From: Bradyrhizobium genosp. SA-3
GTDB lineage: Bacteria; Pseudomonadota; Alphaproteobacteria; Rhizobiales; Xanthobacteraceae
Direction of reading: 5' to 3'
Length of the DNA: 64,000 nt
Assembly (NCBI RefSeq): GCF_004212635.1
Contig: NZ_PSRT01000003.1
Coordinates: forward strand, 1 to 64,000
In this document: positions 9,501 to 18,706 of the stretch, in pieces
Numbering within the stretch: the first letter of the stretch is position 1
How the letters are laid out: the number at the start of each line of letters is the position of its first letter
Translations under genes and position numbers: made by a program
The notes under the pieces: model-generated
What the model was told of the DNA's origin: nothing
The model's database searches: none
Seen by the model: the letters and a program-made list of their open reading frames with translations, nothing else

Positions 9501-10169
9501 TCAACCGCGCAGTGTCGCCAGGAAGGACGGGTCGATCGATTCAACGGCATCCTCAAGGAAAGCCTTGCCCAGTTTTGATGCCCGCCGATAAGCGGACACG
9601 AGTGCCGATCTCGACCCAGGTCGGCGTATCAGGATGAGCCGAACGTCATTGCGTACGAGGTCCTTGACATCGGGAAGGGCGAGTGCGTCGAAGCGGGCCG
9701 CCATGTCGATCCGCACCGGCATCAATCGCGCGTCGTTTGGTGCGACAAAATACGCCATCTTCAGGGCCTCGACCACGATCGGATCGTACGGGTCGCGCTG
9801 GACTTGAAGCAGAGCCAGTGCCAGCCATAGTTCAGGTTTGTAGGGAGAGATCGACAGCGTCCGCCTGACCCGGCCGAGAGCGTCGGGCGCTATCGATCGC
9901 AGGATCGTGGCCCTTTGCTGACCGGACTCGATTGTCTGTAGCGCGGCGATCAATGCATAATTGCTCTCCAGCTCTGATCCAAACGGCGAGCGCGTTCCCA
10001 ACAATGAGGGCGCGTCTCCAGTCCACCGTGCCCCAATCTCGGCCGCATCTGCGGGAAATGTTATCCGCCCCAGCGCCGTCACCTCCGCTACGGCCGACAC
10101 GATCGCATAGGATCCGACCGTCAAGGCCGACGCCATCAGAAGAATGCGAAATCTGCTCGATGAACTCAT
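9501..10169 (-). CDS. Membrane-anchored periplasmic protein of unknown function, downstream of Wzy-like gene
   Basis: A 222-residue protein with an N-terminal membrane anchor or signal (residues 8-30, ILLMASALTVGSYAIVSAVAE). The remainder is soluble and largely helical, with TPR-like spacing: LIAALQTIESGQQR, RRTLSISPYKPELWLALALLQ, VVEALKMAYFVAPNDARLMP. A helical-repeat scaffold is inferred. It lies 15 bases after the Wzy-like gene on the same strand and is almost certainly translated from the same mRNA, which suggests a role in polymerisation or export. It is not a recognised named family. Confidence 0.75.
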   Translation of the reverse strand: MSSSSRFRILLMASALTVGSYAIVSAVAEVTALGRITFPADAAEIGARWTGDAPSLLGTRSPFGSELESNYALIAALQTIESGQQRATILRSIAPDALGRVRRTLSISPYKPELWLALALLQVQRDPYDPIVVEALKMAYFVAPNDARLMPVRIDMAARFDALALPDVKDLVRNDVRLILIRRPGSRSALVSAYRRASKLGKAFLEDAVESIDPSFLATLRG

Positions 10170-10184
10170 TCTCGATGCCCAACG

Positions 10185-11585
10185 TTACGGTCGCGCGGAT
10201 GCCGCCGAGTGGTTGGCGCCACTGGTCCGTCCCACTGATTGTGCAAGTCCAACTCCGACCATCACCGCCACGATCGCTTGAATCGTGGGGTTTGAGATAC
10301 TTGAGTCAAGAAAGCTCTCGCAGAGTACAACGACAACGCCGGCGGCCGCGGCGGCCGCGAAAAAGGAATCACGTCCTCGCCGAACGGCGCCGCGAAAGCT
10401 AACGAGGAAGAACTGGGCGGCGAAGGCTACCAGGATGGCGCTCGCCAATCTTCCCGCCTCGACAGCCATTAAGACCGCGGTGGAAGGAGGATCTGCCAGC
10501 GCAGCGCCGAACTCCTGATAGGCTCTCGAAGTCAGCCTAAAGGTTCCGAGACCATTGCCCCACGTCGGTGCATCAGAGAGCAGGTGCTTTGACGGCGCAA
10601 CTGCTTCCGGGGGGAGGCTGACGAATCCAAGGAGGCCCAAGCCTCCGGATGGAGAGTGCGGCACAGCCATCGCGCTGGCGATCGCTGCAAGGACCAAGAA
10701 CAATAGCGCCGAAGGCCAAAACCGAAATCCCAAGCGCCGGACAGCGGCTATGAACACGAGGACCATCAATCCGCAGCCAGTAACCGCCACCAATGTGTGT
10801 TGTTCGAGGGTCGCAAGTGCGGCGAATGCTACGGCAATTCCTAACAGGCCGCAGAAAACGCCGACCCACAGTTGGAGCGAGGCCAGATTGTGGATGTTCT
10901 GCTGGTGCAGGTGGCGTTCGAGTGCCCGGGCGACGAGCGCGCCATTTGTTAATATCGCAAGAGCGGCTGCTGCCGGAAACAGGCTCGTAGCTGCGCCGGA
11001 TTGGGGAATGATTCCGGCGAATAAATCGAGCCGGCCGAGTAGGACCTCGACTGACATGAGGGTCGTCACTGCGCTCAATACGAACAGGATCGTTTCGGCC
11101 ATACGGCGATCCTTGGCGATGATGACGGTCGACACCAGGAGCGACACATCGACCAGATAGAGGAACAGGCTTTGCAACGTCGCGCCCGTATCAACGCTGA
11201 TGCGGCCCGGCAGCGATGGCTGATTCAATGCGATCGAAGTCGCTGACCAGATCGGGTTCGCAAGCGAAGACATCGGAAGGATTTGCAACGCCATCCAGAC
11301 AACCGGAAGCAAGAATATGAGGAGAAATTGCTTCAGCAACTGCGCGGCCGACGCGATTTGCGCCTCCGGACCTCTTGTTGCCATTGCCATCATTAACGCA
11401 GTAGCAAGTGAAATCACATGCTGTGCGAAGGACCCGCTTGTGATGGCCAAGATCGGAGTCGCGGCCAGCAATGTGATCAAAAGCCAGGAAGCGATGAGCA
11501 ATCGGAGAACCGTGAGACGTGGAAGCGGGAATGGAGTGCAGCATTGCACAAGTGGGACATTGATACGTGTCGCATAGCCGAGCAT
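10185..11585 (-). CDS. Wzy-like polysaccharide polymerase / O-antigen ligase superfamily membrane protein
   Basis: A 466-residue integral membrane protein with about ten to twelve hydrophobic segments and a larger loop around residues 310-370 (SLPPEAVAPSKHLLSDAPTW, then GNGLGTFRLTSRAYQEF). The GNGLGTF motif in that loop is typical of Wzy/WaaL-like proteins, where GxGxGTF precedes the last membrane helices. The predicted role is polymerising lipid-linked repeat units on the periplasmic face. It is the third gene of a minus-strand run: wzc, a secreted VasI-like protein, this gene, then the 222-residue TPR-like protein. A second Wzy-like protein lies at 18.7 kb, so which is polymerase and which ligase is open. 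Confidence 0.78.
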   Translation of the reverse strand: MLGYATRINVPLVQCCTPFPLPRLTVLRLLIASWLLITLLAATPILAITSGSFAQHVISLATALMMAMATRGPEAQIASAAQLLKQFLLIFLLPVVWMALQILPMSSLANPIWSATSIALNQPSLPGRISVDTGATLQSLFLYLVDVSLLVSTVIIAKDRRMAETILFVLSAVTTLMSVEVLLGRLDLFAGIIPQSGAATSLFPAAAALAILTNGALVARALERHLHQQNIHNLASLQLWVGVFCGLLGIAVAFAALATLEQHTLVAVTGCGLMVLVFIAAVRRLGFRFWPSALLFLVLAAIASAMAVPHSPSGGLGLLGFVSLPPEAVAPSKHLLSDAPTWGNGLGTFRLTSRAYQEFGAALADPPSTAVLMAVEAGRLASAILVAFAAQFFLVSFRGAVRRGRDSFFAAAAAAGVVVVLCESFLDSSISNPTIQAIVAVMVGVGLAQSVGRTSGANHSAASARP

Positions 11586-11716
11586 GCGAGGCCACCGTCG
11601 TCTCGGTGATGGATGGCCGGATAGTTGCCACTATAAAGCATCATCACACGCGGCCTGCCAACTGGTCACATGCAGTCGATTTGCCGGACTCGCCCTCAGT
11701 TCCGTGACCGGCTAAA

Positions 11717-12358
11717 CTATCGAGCATAGCAGTACTGCGACAAGTAACGGAGAGCCGTCGCCAGTCCAGCCATCGGCACCGCGCCGCGGATCGCGCTCGG
11801 TGTGGTCCCAATTTCAACCGCAAGCTCGTTTGCGGTCTGCCAGTCGCTGGCAGCAAGCTTCGAGGCGTCGGCGGGTAGTAGGAGCGCCACGCCGCCCTGG
11901 ATCACAGATGCCTGGAACTCTGCGCGCTTCTCTCCTGCTATGAGGGCTACGTTCGGTCGCGCCGAGCGGGACAGTGGCTCGAGTACAATGAGTACAATTT
12001 CGATGCTACTCTTCCCGCATTGCAGGCTCAGACCAGCAAGGCGCGTATCCGACTTGGCACTATCGACGACATGCATCACTGAAATGGCATCGGCGCCGCC
12101 GTCTGGATTTTTGCTCTTAACTAGTCGCCATCCGCTCTCAAGCTGTGTCGATTGGCTGCCGGACTCGATCTGCTTGAACGCCTCTTCGTCGCAACGTCGA
12201 CGCTGCTCGGCGCTGATGCCAGACCCGCAGTTCAGAATGCCCGGACGCACCGGCTCGGCTCGACCAGGAGCCGTCGTCACCAAGAGACCAGCACCGAGCA
12301 GAACTGAGCGCACCATCAGAAGCGCCGACCTAACAAGCGCTAGCGCCAAATCATTCAT
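11717..12358 (-). CDS. Secreted protein with weak resemblance to type VI-associated VasI/TagO family
   Basis: A 213-residue protein with an N-terminal signal (MNDLALALVRSALLMVRSVL..., cleavage near GRAEP). A start 24 codons further upstream is less likely because it would overlap wzc. The mature part has Cys pairs (LNCGSG, RRRCDEE, SLQCGKS, and a C-terminal YLSQYC). Its layout, in which an early Cys-rich stretch is followed by a W..VKSKNPDGG strand and a GLATALRYLSQYC end, resembles the VasI/TagO family. That assignment is only by pattern. It is placed 55 bases after wzc and before the Wzy-like gene, so a periplasmic EPS-assembly accessory role is inferred; there are no type VI genes nearby. 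Confidence 0.72.
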   Translation of the reverse strand: MNDLALALVRSALLMVRSVLLGAGLLVTTAPGRAEPVRPGILNCGSGISAEQRRRCDEEAFKQIESGSQSTQLESGWRLVKSKNPDGGADAISVMHVVDSAKSDTRLAGLSLQCGKSSIEIVLIVLEPLSRSARPNVALIAGEKRAEFQASVIQGGVALLLPADASKLAASDWQTANELAVEIGTTPSAIRGAVPMAGLATALRYLSQYCYAR

Positions 12359-12413
12359 GTTGTATCCAAGGGCCCTGTAGTGCTGCCCACCGCTCCGGAT
12401 CAAGCATCTGACG

Positions 12414-14828
12414 TCAATCGACGTAACCATACCTCTTGTAGTATCGATTGCGATAGTAGGCTGCGCCGTACGTATCGTAGCGGCTCATCACCGACACGTT
12501 CACCTTGTTAAGAACCGCACCGAGCATCCGCTCGCGCACAACCGGCGTTTCGCCTAGCACGCGCTCGACGATATCGATTTTCGACTTCGCCCATTCGATG
12601 ACAAGGATATAGGAATCAGCCAGCCCCCTGGTCGCCCGAACGTCGACGACCGGCGCCAGCGGGCTAAGATCGAGAACGATGCGATCAAAGTGCTGCCGTA
12701 GTTGCTGGAACAGATCGTCCATCTGTTGCGAGGCCAGCAGGTCGCTCGAATTCGAGAAGCGGGATGTGATAGCACAAGGAAGAAAATGTAGATTCGTCTG
12801 CGGGTCGATCCAGACCACGTCCCTCCAGTCGGCTTGGCCGATGACGACATGGATCAAGCCGTCCTGCGCAGCCGGAGTAAGCCTTGCGGTGAGGCTGGGG
12901 TTGCGGATGTCGCCATCGATCAGCAGCGTACGGCAGCCGCTTTGCGCCAAGGTCTGCGCCAGCGCTTCGCTGACGGTTGACTTTCCCTCGTTCGGAAGAG
13001 CGGAGGTAATCCCCAGGACCTTGTTGGACCCTGCACCGAAATTTGCGAAATCGCTGGCGAGCTTGATCGACCGAAATCCCTCCGCGAAGCGTGAAAACGG
13101 GGCATTGATCACGTGCCGCCCGACGCTCTCCTCGGTTGAAAGCAGACGGTCGCGATGCGACTGTTGGTGGCCGAACGCGGGCGCGGACCCGTGGAGTGGC
13201 AACGTCGTGCCGGATGCCCCGTGACTCGGTGATGCCTGCTGCGGTTTGGGCTTGTCGCGTTTGCCGAATCGCCAAGCCGCTTTGCCCGATTGAGCGGAAT
13301 TCGCTTTGATGGCACCCTGCTCTATGACCGGAATCGAAGCGAGACAGCGGGTATCCACGAACTGCTCGACCTGCGAAACGGTACGGAAGACGCGATCCAT
13401 CATATCAAGCAGGATTGCGACGAGAGCTGCGAGAATCGACCCACCCACAATCGCCGCAAGCAGGATGAGTGTCGTTCTTGGCGACGTCTTGTTGGGAAGA
13501 GTCGACGCGGCCTGACTGATCACCCTCGCTTCGGTAACGGGAAACGACTGCTGCTGAACCGAGACCATGTACAGTTGCAGGAAGTTGTCCGATAATGCGC
13601 GAGCGCTCTGAGCGTTGCTTTCCAGATCTCTCAGGATGATTTGGGCCTGGCTGGTATTATTCGAGACCGCGATCGTATCGTTCAAGCTCTTCTGGCTGGA
13701 CTCCTCGCGCGCCTTGGCAATTTCAAGGTCACTCTTGTAGACCTCGGCCGTGCGTCGCAGTTCGTCAATGATCGAGCGTCGGATTTCTCGCATCTGGTTG
13801 CGTAAATTGACAACCGCCAGATGTGTCGATCCATACCGGTTCGACCAATCGGCCTGCTTGGCCGCGTACTCGAGATAGGTCTGGCGTAATTTGGTGATGA
13901 CCGGGTTGGCCATCGTCTCGCTCACAGTCGCCAGTTCATTCAGAATGACCTTGGAATCGTCGGTGTCCGCATTCAATATCGCGGTGATGCGTTCGAGCTT
14001 AGCTTGTGCCTCCGCACGCTGGCTACGCGCAGCCGTCAGCGAAGTATTGATTTCAGCGAGTTGCTGCTCGGTGAGCAGTCGCCCGCCGGCGTCGACGATG
14101 TTGTTCTTGGCCTTGAAATCCGCGACGGTGCGTTCAGCGGAAGACGCCTGCGACCGCAATTCCTTCAATCGGTCCTGCAGCCAGACCGCCGCCCGTCTCG
14201 AGGCCTGATATTTCGATTCCAACGAGTCCACGATATAGCCGTCGGCGACCGCGTTGGCGATCCGTGCTGCCAGGTCCTGCGACAATGCCTGAAAGGAGAT
14301 CTCGATAACATAGCTCACGCCGACGCGCTTGATGCTGAGGCCGCTCGCAAAGCGAGCGAGTGCCGCGCGCAGTATTTGCTCTTCCGTGGGCGGGGTCGAC
14401 TCGGAGAATATTCCGGTAATCGCGCTACTGATGCTGCTGAGCAATCCGCCACCGTCGCTCATGAAGTCTGCCGACTCCGCAAGTTTCAGGTCCTTGATGA
14501 CTTTGGAGGCGATCGCTTCGGACTTGAGAAGTTCGACCTGACTGTCGACCATCGCCGAGTCGATCGGGTTGTCTGCGCCGCTCGCAGGCGCTTGCGTCTG
14601 CAGGCCCTGCATCTTGCGGCTGTCGATCATCAGGATGGCCGTTCCGGTATATCGCTTCGGCGCCGTGAACACGTAAACGCCGGCAAGACAGATGCACAGG
14701 AGCAGCGTGAAAATCATCACTGGATACTGGCGGCTCACCAGCGCAAGCGCAGAGGAGATGGTCTGCTCCAGCGATGGAGCCTCCGGTGCGGTGGTTTCAA
14801 TCTCGCGAGATGTGATCTTTTGAAGCAT
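12414..14828 (-). CDS. Polysaccharide co-polymerase / BY-kinase (Wzc/ExoP family)
   Basis: An 804-residue inner-membrane protein controlling chain length and export. The N-terminal Wzz domain starts with a transmembrane helix at about 35-55 (PVMIFTLLLCICLAGVYVF), followed by a long periplasmic coiled-coil region (about 190-400). A second helix lies near 440-465 (LILLAAIVGGSILAALVAIL). The cytoplasmic kinase has Walker A ALPNEGKST (Lys about 616), Walker A' LLIDGDIRNP and Walker B RIVLDLSPL. It ends in a Tyr cluster (SRYDTYGAAYYRNRYYKRYG) that is the expected autophosphorylation site. Fusion of Wzz and kinase is the usual proteobacterial arrangement. It is first in a four-gene minus-strand run. 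No Wza partner is seen in this window. Confidence 0.94.
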   Translation of the reverse strand: MLQKITSREIETTAPEAPSLEQTISSALALVSRQYPVMIFTLLLCICLAGVYVFTAPKRYTGTAILMIDSRKMQGLQTQAPASGADNPIDSAMVDSQVELLKSEAIASKVIKDLKLAESADFMSDGGGLLSSISSAITGIFSESTPPTEEQILRAALARFASGLSIKRVGVSYVIEISFQALSQDLAARIANAVADGYIVDSLESKYQASRRAAVWLQDRLKELRSQASSAERTVADFKAKNNIVDAGGRLLTEQQLAEINTSLTAARSQRAEAQAKLERITAILNADTDDSKVILNELATVSETMANPVITKLRQTYLEYAAKQADWSNRYGSTHLAVVNLRNQMREIRRSIIDELRRTAEVYKSDLEIAKAREESSQKSLNDTIAVSNNTSQAQIILRDLESNAQSARALSDNFLQLYMVSVQQQSFPVTEARVISQAASTLPNKTSPRTTLILLAAIVGGSILAALVAILLDMMDRVFRTVSQVEQFVDTRCLASIPVIEQGAIKANSAQSGKAAWRFGKRDKPKPQQASPSHGASGTTLPLHGSAPAFGHQQSHRDRLLSTEESVGRHVINAPFSRFAEGFRSIKLASDFANFGAGSNKVLGITSALPNEGKSTVSEALAQTLAQSGCRTLLIDGDIRNPSLTARLTPAAQDGLIHVVIGQADWRDVVWIDPQTNLHFLPCAITSRFSNSSDLLASQQMDDLFQQLRQHFDRIVLDLSPLAPVVDVRATRGLADSYILVIEWAKSKIDIVERVLGETPVVRERMLGAVLNKVNVSVMSRYDTYGAAYYRNRYYKRYGYVD

Positions 14829-15479
14829 CCGGCCCGCCTACTTAAATCTCTGTGAATGCGGCATCAGGCTGGCCGTGCCGCGGCTGAACTCGTGAACGTT
14901 AAAGTGTCACGTAGAAGTTCCTGCTGGTAAGAATTCGACACGTCGGATGTGGTGGTCGACGTCGCAGCGCTCGAGAGTTGACCAGTGCCATCGAGGCTCT
15001 CGGCGAAATACCTAGCCAGATCGTTCGACACGTTGTTGGTCAGAGAAGTTTCGGCAACGCTGCCGGCCCTTTGTCGGTGCTGCTCGCCGCAAAATCGTCA
15101 CAATGCCCATCTCCCTCCGTCAACTCTGCCAAAAAAGCGACTTTCAAGATCGAGACGAATTACGCCGCCTGAGAAGATCATGGGTCGCCCACGAATTGGG
15201 CAGGGTTCCACGAATCTCACGTGCCGAGCCGGTGGACAGGGTCCGACCGGACTCGAATTCTGCAATGCAATATCGACCTGAGTGTGACGGACAAGCATGA
15301 GGATCTTGCAACTGCCACAGGCAAGGCGAATCCGGTCTCGCGGTTGCGACTGAGCACGTGACGGCGGAACGCGAACGAGTCCGGTTTCGGAGCATCCACT
15401 ATGGTGGCGGGGGTCGGCTTCGCAGTTCCACGGTGAATCCCCGATCGATCGGGCACTCGAAAGATCAAGCAACGGGACC
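14829..15479. other. Long intergenic region upstream of wzc
   Basis: 651 bases between the epimerase stop and the wzc start, both genes on the minus strand. Short ORFs on either strand lack ribosome-binding sites and protein-like composition. It presumably contains the wzc operon promoter; I recognised no specific motif or RNA. Confidence 0.4.
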
Positions 15480-16478
15480 TCAATCAAAATCCTTGATGGA
15501 GGATTCCCGATTCCAATCCACAAGCGAGCTTGCCAGATCGTAGTCGAATTTGAACCCGCTTGCGATCAGATGCTTCGGCAGAATGTTCGTAGAAAACCAC
15601 AACTTCTTGATCCGGTCACGATTGATGCCGGTCTTGATGCCGACAGCCTGCAGCACCTCGAATGGAAGCACGGCGAGATTCATTAGCCATACCGGAATCG
15701 TTATCGTCGGCTTGGGGTATTCGGCAGCTTGAGAGAAGGCGGAGCAAATCTCGCTGATGGTGTAACGGTGCTCATAGCAGAAGTTGTAGATCGACAGACT
15801 GTCGTTGCGAGACGCCATGAAGAGCATCGACGAGACCAGGTCCTTCACGTAGCCGCACGACTTGATGGTGTCGGTGCGGCCGGGATAGATGAAGGCCCGC
15901 CTTTCGAGAAGCCTCGACAATCGCGTGAAATTGCCTCGCTCGTAGCGCCCATAGATGACGGCGGGGCGCACGATGGTAAGCCGCCTGTCCGGGTCCTCCG
16001 ACTGCCATAGACGATGGATTGCTTCGGCCGAGAGTTTGGAACGTCCATAAGCACTGACCGGGACTGGCGTCGCATCTTCGGTAAGTGGGGTTTCCGTCGG
16101 ACCGTAGACCGATATCGAACTGGTAAAGATGACATTCCGGCTGCCAGTGTCTCTCGCAAATCGGCAGACGTGCACCGCACCTAGCACGTTTGTATAATAA
16201 TAGTCGCCGTCCGGATGACCCGGGGTGACATGGACCGCAGCCAGGTTGAAGATGTCGGCAGGCACCCCGCCACCGAGCTTCGGGTCGATTGGCTCACGGA
16301 CATCATGATGGACATACTCGACGCCTTCGACGTACGCCCTGGGCTTCCCGATATCCACTGAGACGATACGGTCGTAGCGGCCGGAAGCGAGCATTCGCGT
16401 CATCAGATGTGTACCGATGAAGCCTGCGCCTCCGAATACAATAGCCTGGGTGGGATGGGACATGTGCGCGAGGGTCAA
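15480..16478 (-). CDS. NAD-dependent epimerase/dehydratase (extended SDR)
   Basis: A 332-residue protein (327 if the Met at 16463 is used). The Rossmann motif GGAGFIG is near the N-terminus, followed by DVREP and NLAAVHV. The catalytic Ser-Tyr-Lys set is in TSSISVYGPTE and AYGRSKLSAEAI. These features define an extended short-chain dehydrogenase acting on a nucleotide-activated sugar, for example as a 4-epimerase. The C-terminal substrate part (TIKSCGYVKDLV, YRYTISEI-like) fits the GalE/WcaG-like branch but does not give the sugar. It is cytosolic, supplying a nucleotide sugar to the EPS pathway. It is monocistronic, with long gaps on both sides. Confidence 0.88.
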   Translation of the reverse strand: MTLAHMSHPTQAIVFGGAGFIGTHLMTRMLASGRYDRIVSVDIGKPRAYVEGVEYVHHDVREPIDPKLGGGVPADIFNLAAVHVTPGHPDGDYYYTNVLGAVHVCRFARDTGSRNVIFTSSISVYGPTETPLTEDATPVPVSAYGRSKLSAEAIHRLWQSEDPDRRLTIVRPAVIYGRYERGNFTRLSRLLERRAFIYPGRTDTIKSCGYVKDLVSSMLFMASRNDSLSIYNFCYEHRYTISEICSAFSQAAEYPKPTITIPVWLMNLAVLPFEVLQAVGIKTGINRDRIKKLWFSTNILPKHLIASGFKFDYDLASSLVDWNRESSIKDFD

Positions 16479-16859
16479 CGTGAGTGAAGGTGCTGAATCA
16501 ACTGCGACGAAGTTCGGTCAAGGCTTGCTGACGATCGAGCACGCGCATTGAAGAACTGCACGCCCCGCCGTTGCAAGAGTTGTGCCCGCACAGACCAAGA
16601 TCGCTTGACGCGCAGTACGCCCGCTCGCGACCGCGAGCGTTTTCGCTGCTGGATATCAATGAAGCGAGCAAATCGGGGCAGCAATTGGTTAGTCGTGCGT
16701 TTTTGATGCGGCGATAACAAGATCGTTACAGGCAGCGCGTGTGAACGCGGAAACATCAGTTCCATCTTGGCGATCCCGAATGCGGTGGCGTTGGTTCAAG
16801 CGGCAACGCGCACATTTCTTGTGAGCGTTCAACCAGGGGTGTTCGTCTGAATCAACGAC
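16479..16859. other. Intergenic region, nothing recognised
   Basis: 381 bases between two minus-strand genes. No ORF with a plausible start, no clear hairpin and no repeat was found; it should contain the epimerase promoter. Confidence 0.35.
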
Positions 16860-17312
16860 TCAATAGAGCTCGCGATACTCAAATTGAAAGTTCGTTGATC
16901 CGGCCGCAATCCCCAGTAGTCTCTGCAGCTTCTGGTAGCCTGCGAGCGGAACGACAATGCAGTCGGAACTTCCCGCGTAGCAAACCCGAACCCTGATCGA
17001 TTGACCGCAAATGTTTTGAACCAGCACAATCTGCTCGATGATCTTGGGATTGTTGGCTTGGGGGTGCGTCAACGGATTGACCGATATGCAAAGCTTTCCG
17101 TCCGCTGTCGTGTGATTTGGAGCGAAAGTACCTTCCATCGGTCGAATCGAACTCGAAGGCCGAGTGGAAATGCCGGAGCCGCCATACATCGGAGGAGATG
17201 TGCGACCGAAGCCGGAAATTTGAGCATCGGCCGTCGTTGCGAGGAGCGATGAAGCGATAGCTACACATATCGCCGCATAACCGTCTGAGCGCCTAGATCG
17301 GTTATCATGCAT
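16860..17312 (-). CDS. Small secreted protein with conserved-looking cysteines, hypothetical
   Basis: A 150-residue protein starting at MHDNRSRRSDG; the in-frame 54-codon extension is rejected because the signal peptide begins here. The signal core is YAAICVAIASSLLATTADAQ. The mature protein has a Gly/Ser/Pro-rich linker (GGSGISTRPSSSIRP) and a compact domain with four Cys (KLCISVNP, QNICGQSI, VRVCYAGSSDC), which probably form two disulfides. It ends in NFQFEYRELY. The family is not recognised. It is divergent from the GT2 gene at 17581, so the two could share a control region. Confidence 0.68.
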   Translation of the reverse strand: MHDNRSRRSDGYAAICVAIASSLLATTADAQISGFGRTSPPMYGGSGISTRPSSSIRPMEGTFAPNHTTADGKLCISVNPLTHPQANNPKIIEQIVLVQNICGQSIRVRVCYAGSSDCIVVPLAGYQKLQRLLGIAAGSTNFQFEYRELY

Positions 17313-17580
17313 CTTCACTGCTCTGCACATCCATGATGGTTGGGGCCAGCTCTCGAAACGAAGCCGCGATTGTCGGCGGCAGGATAGAGTTGCAGTTGCG
17401 GCAACAGAATGACACGTAAAATGGTTCCCGGGATTGCAGGAGGAATCTTGCCTCTTCCTTGCGCTTGAAAACACGTGCTAGAGGCTGCACCTTCCTGGAT
17501 TGGGTGTCTGACGTCCGTCGACTGTGACGTTCTGTCGGGGTCATGCGACGTACTTACAACGCGAGTATTCTGAGCGGCGA

Positions 17581-18681
17581 ATGTTGAAGGAGATACCAGG
17601 GCACGCTGTGTTGCCAGAAGTCGAACTGGCGACCCTGCCGCGCCTCTCGGTCGTCATTCCGAACCACAATTACGCAGCTTACGTGGGATCCGCGATCCGC
17701 AGCGCGCTGGACATACGATGGCCAAACGTCGAAGTGATCGTCGTCGATGACGGGTCGACGGACCATTCACTCGACGTCATCAACGAATTTGCAGACGAAG
17801 TCACAATCATCAGCCAGGCGAACGCCGGGCAGATGATGTCCTGTGTGAATGGCTTTCGCAGGTCGTCCGGCGATATCATCATATTTCTCGACTCGGACGA
17901 CGCCTTGCGTCCTGATGTCATGACGGAGATCGTATCCGTCTGGTCCAAAGCCGCGAGCAAATATCAGTTTCAGATGCGCGTGATCGATGCCGACGGGCAG
18001 CCGACCGGAAATGTCCTGCCGCAGTACTTCTCCTGTCCGTCCTCGGAGGACGTCCGGAAGTGGATGGCAACCACCGGCGCTTATCCGACGCCGCCCGGGT
18101 CGGGAAATGCCTACCCGAAATGGTTTGTCGAGCGTGTCTTCGGCTTTGAGTCCGACTTCGTTGATCGGGCTCCGGACAGTTATCTTTTGGCGGCCGCTCC
18201 TGCATGTGGCGAGATCGTAACGATCACCAAGCCGTTGGCAGACTATCGCGTGCACGGCCTCAATCACGGGGCTTTCCTTCAACTCGACGATACCCGCTTT
18301 GCGAGAGAGATCGACCTCACGCGGAGGCGGTACAAGTTCTTTTCCGAGATCGCGCGCACGGAGAAGCTGCCGGTTGCGCCCGATGCACTCAAGCGCAATT
18401 TGATATTTCTTTGTTTGCGGATAGCGTCGTTCAAGCTGCGGCCGGACCTTCATCCAATCGCAGCGGATAGCTCGTTGAGCATCGCTGTCGATGCGCTTGG
18501 AGCGGCTGCGTCGCCGCAAGGTTTCTCAAGATCGCAGCGCATATCGCTGCTGGCTTGGATCTTCTGCATCCTGATCAGTCCGCAGTACTTCCGTCGTGCC
18601 CTGGTGAGTTTGCGCTACGTGCCCGCCCAGCGGCCGAAATGGTTGCGCGCTTTGCTCGGTCGGTTCCGCATCATTCGATGA
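17581..18681 (+). CDS. Glycosyltransferase family 2
   Basis: A 366-residue protein starting at MLKEIPGHAV (GGCGA just upstream); a 19-codon longer start at 17524 is possible. The GT-A fold begins at LSVVIPNHNYAAYVGSAI, with VVDDGSTDHS for UDP binding and FLDSDDAL as the metal-binding DxD motif, residues about 35-120. The middle domain has SGNAYPKWFVERVFGF, and the C-terminal 100 residues are basic and amphipathic, suggesting association with the inner leaflet. It adds one sugar of the repeat unit; donor and linkage are unknown. It resembles the GT2 at 32946-33995 in layout (SGNAY motif in both), so the two are probable paralogues. Confidence 0.92.
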   Translation: MLKEIPGHAVLPEVELATLPRLSVVIPNHNYAAYVGSAIRSALDIRWPNVEVIVVDDGSTDHSLDVINEFADEVTIISQANAGQMMSCVNGFRRSSGDIIIFLDSDDALRPDVMTEIVSVWSKAASKYQFQMRVIDADGQPTGNVLPQYFSCPSSEDVRKWMATTGAYPTPPGSGNAYPKWFVERVFGFESDFVDRAPDSYLLAAAPACGEIVTITKPLADYRVHGLNHGAFLQLDDTRFAREIDLTRRRYKFFSEIARTEKLPVAPDALKRNLIFLCLRIASFKLRPDLHPIAADSSLSIAVDALGAAASPQGFSRSQRISLLAWIFCILISPQYFRRALVSLRYVPAQRPKWLRALLGRFRIIR

Positions 18682-18706
18682 TCAAGGCAGGGCTGGGACG
18701 CTTCGG

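Noticed and set aside
11717..12358. Type VI secretion component
   Set aside because: The resemblance to VasI/TagO is only in pattern and no other type VI gene is in the window, so it is treated as an EPS-locus accessory protein.
14004..14855. 283-codon plus-strand ORF antisense to wzc
   Set aside because: Shadow of the coiled-coil region of wzc; no domain and no ribosome site.
15098..15523. 141-codon minus-strand ORF in the gap before wzc
   Set aside because: Its composition is not protein-like and it overlaps the epimerase end; no ribosome site was seen.
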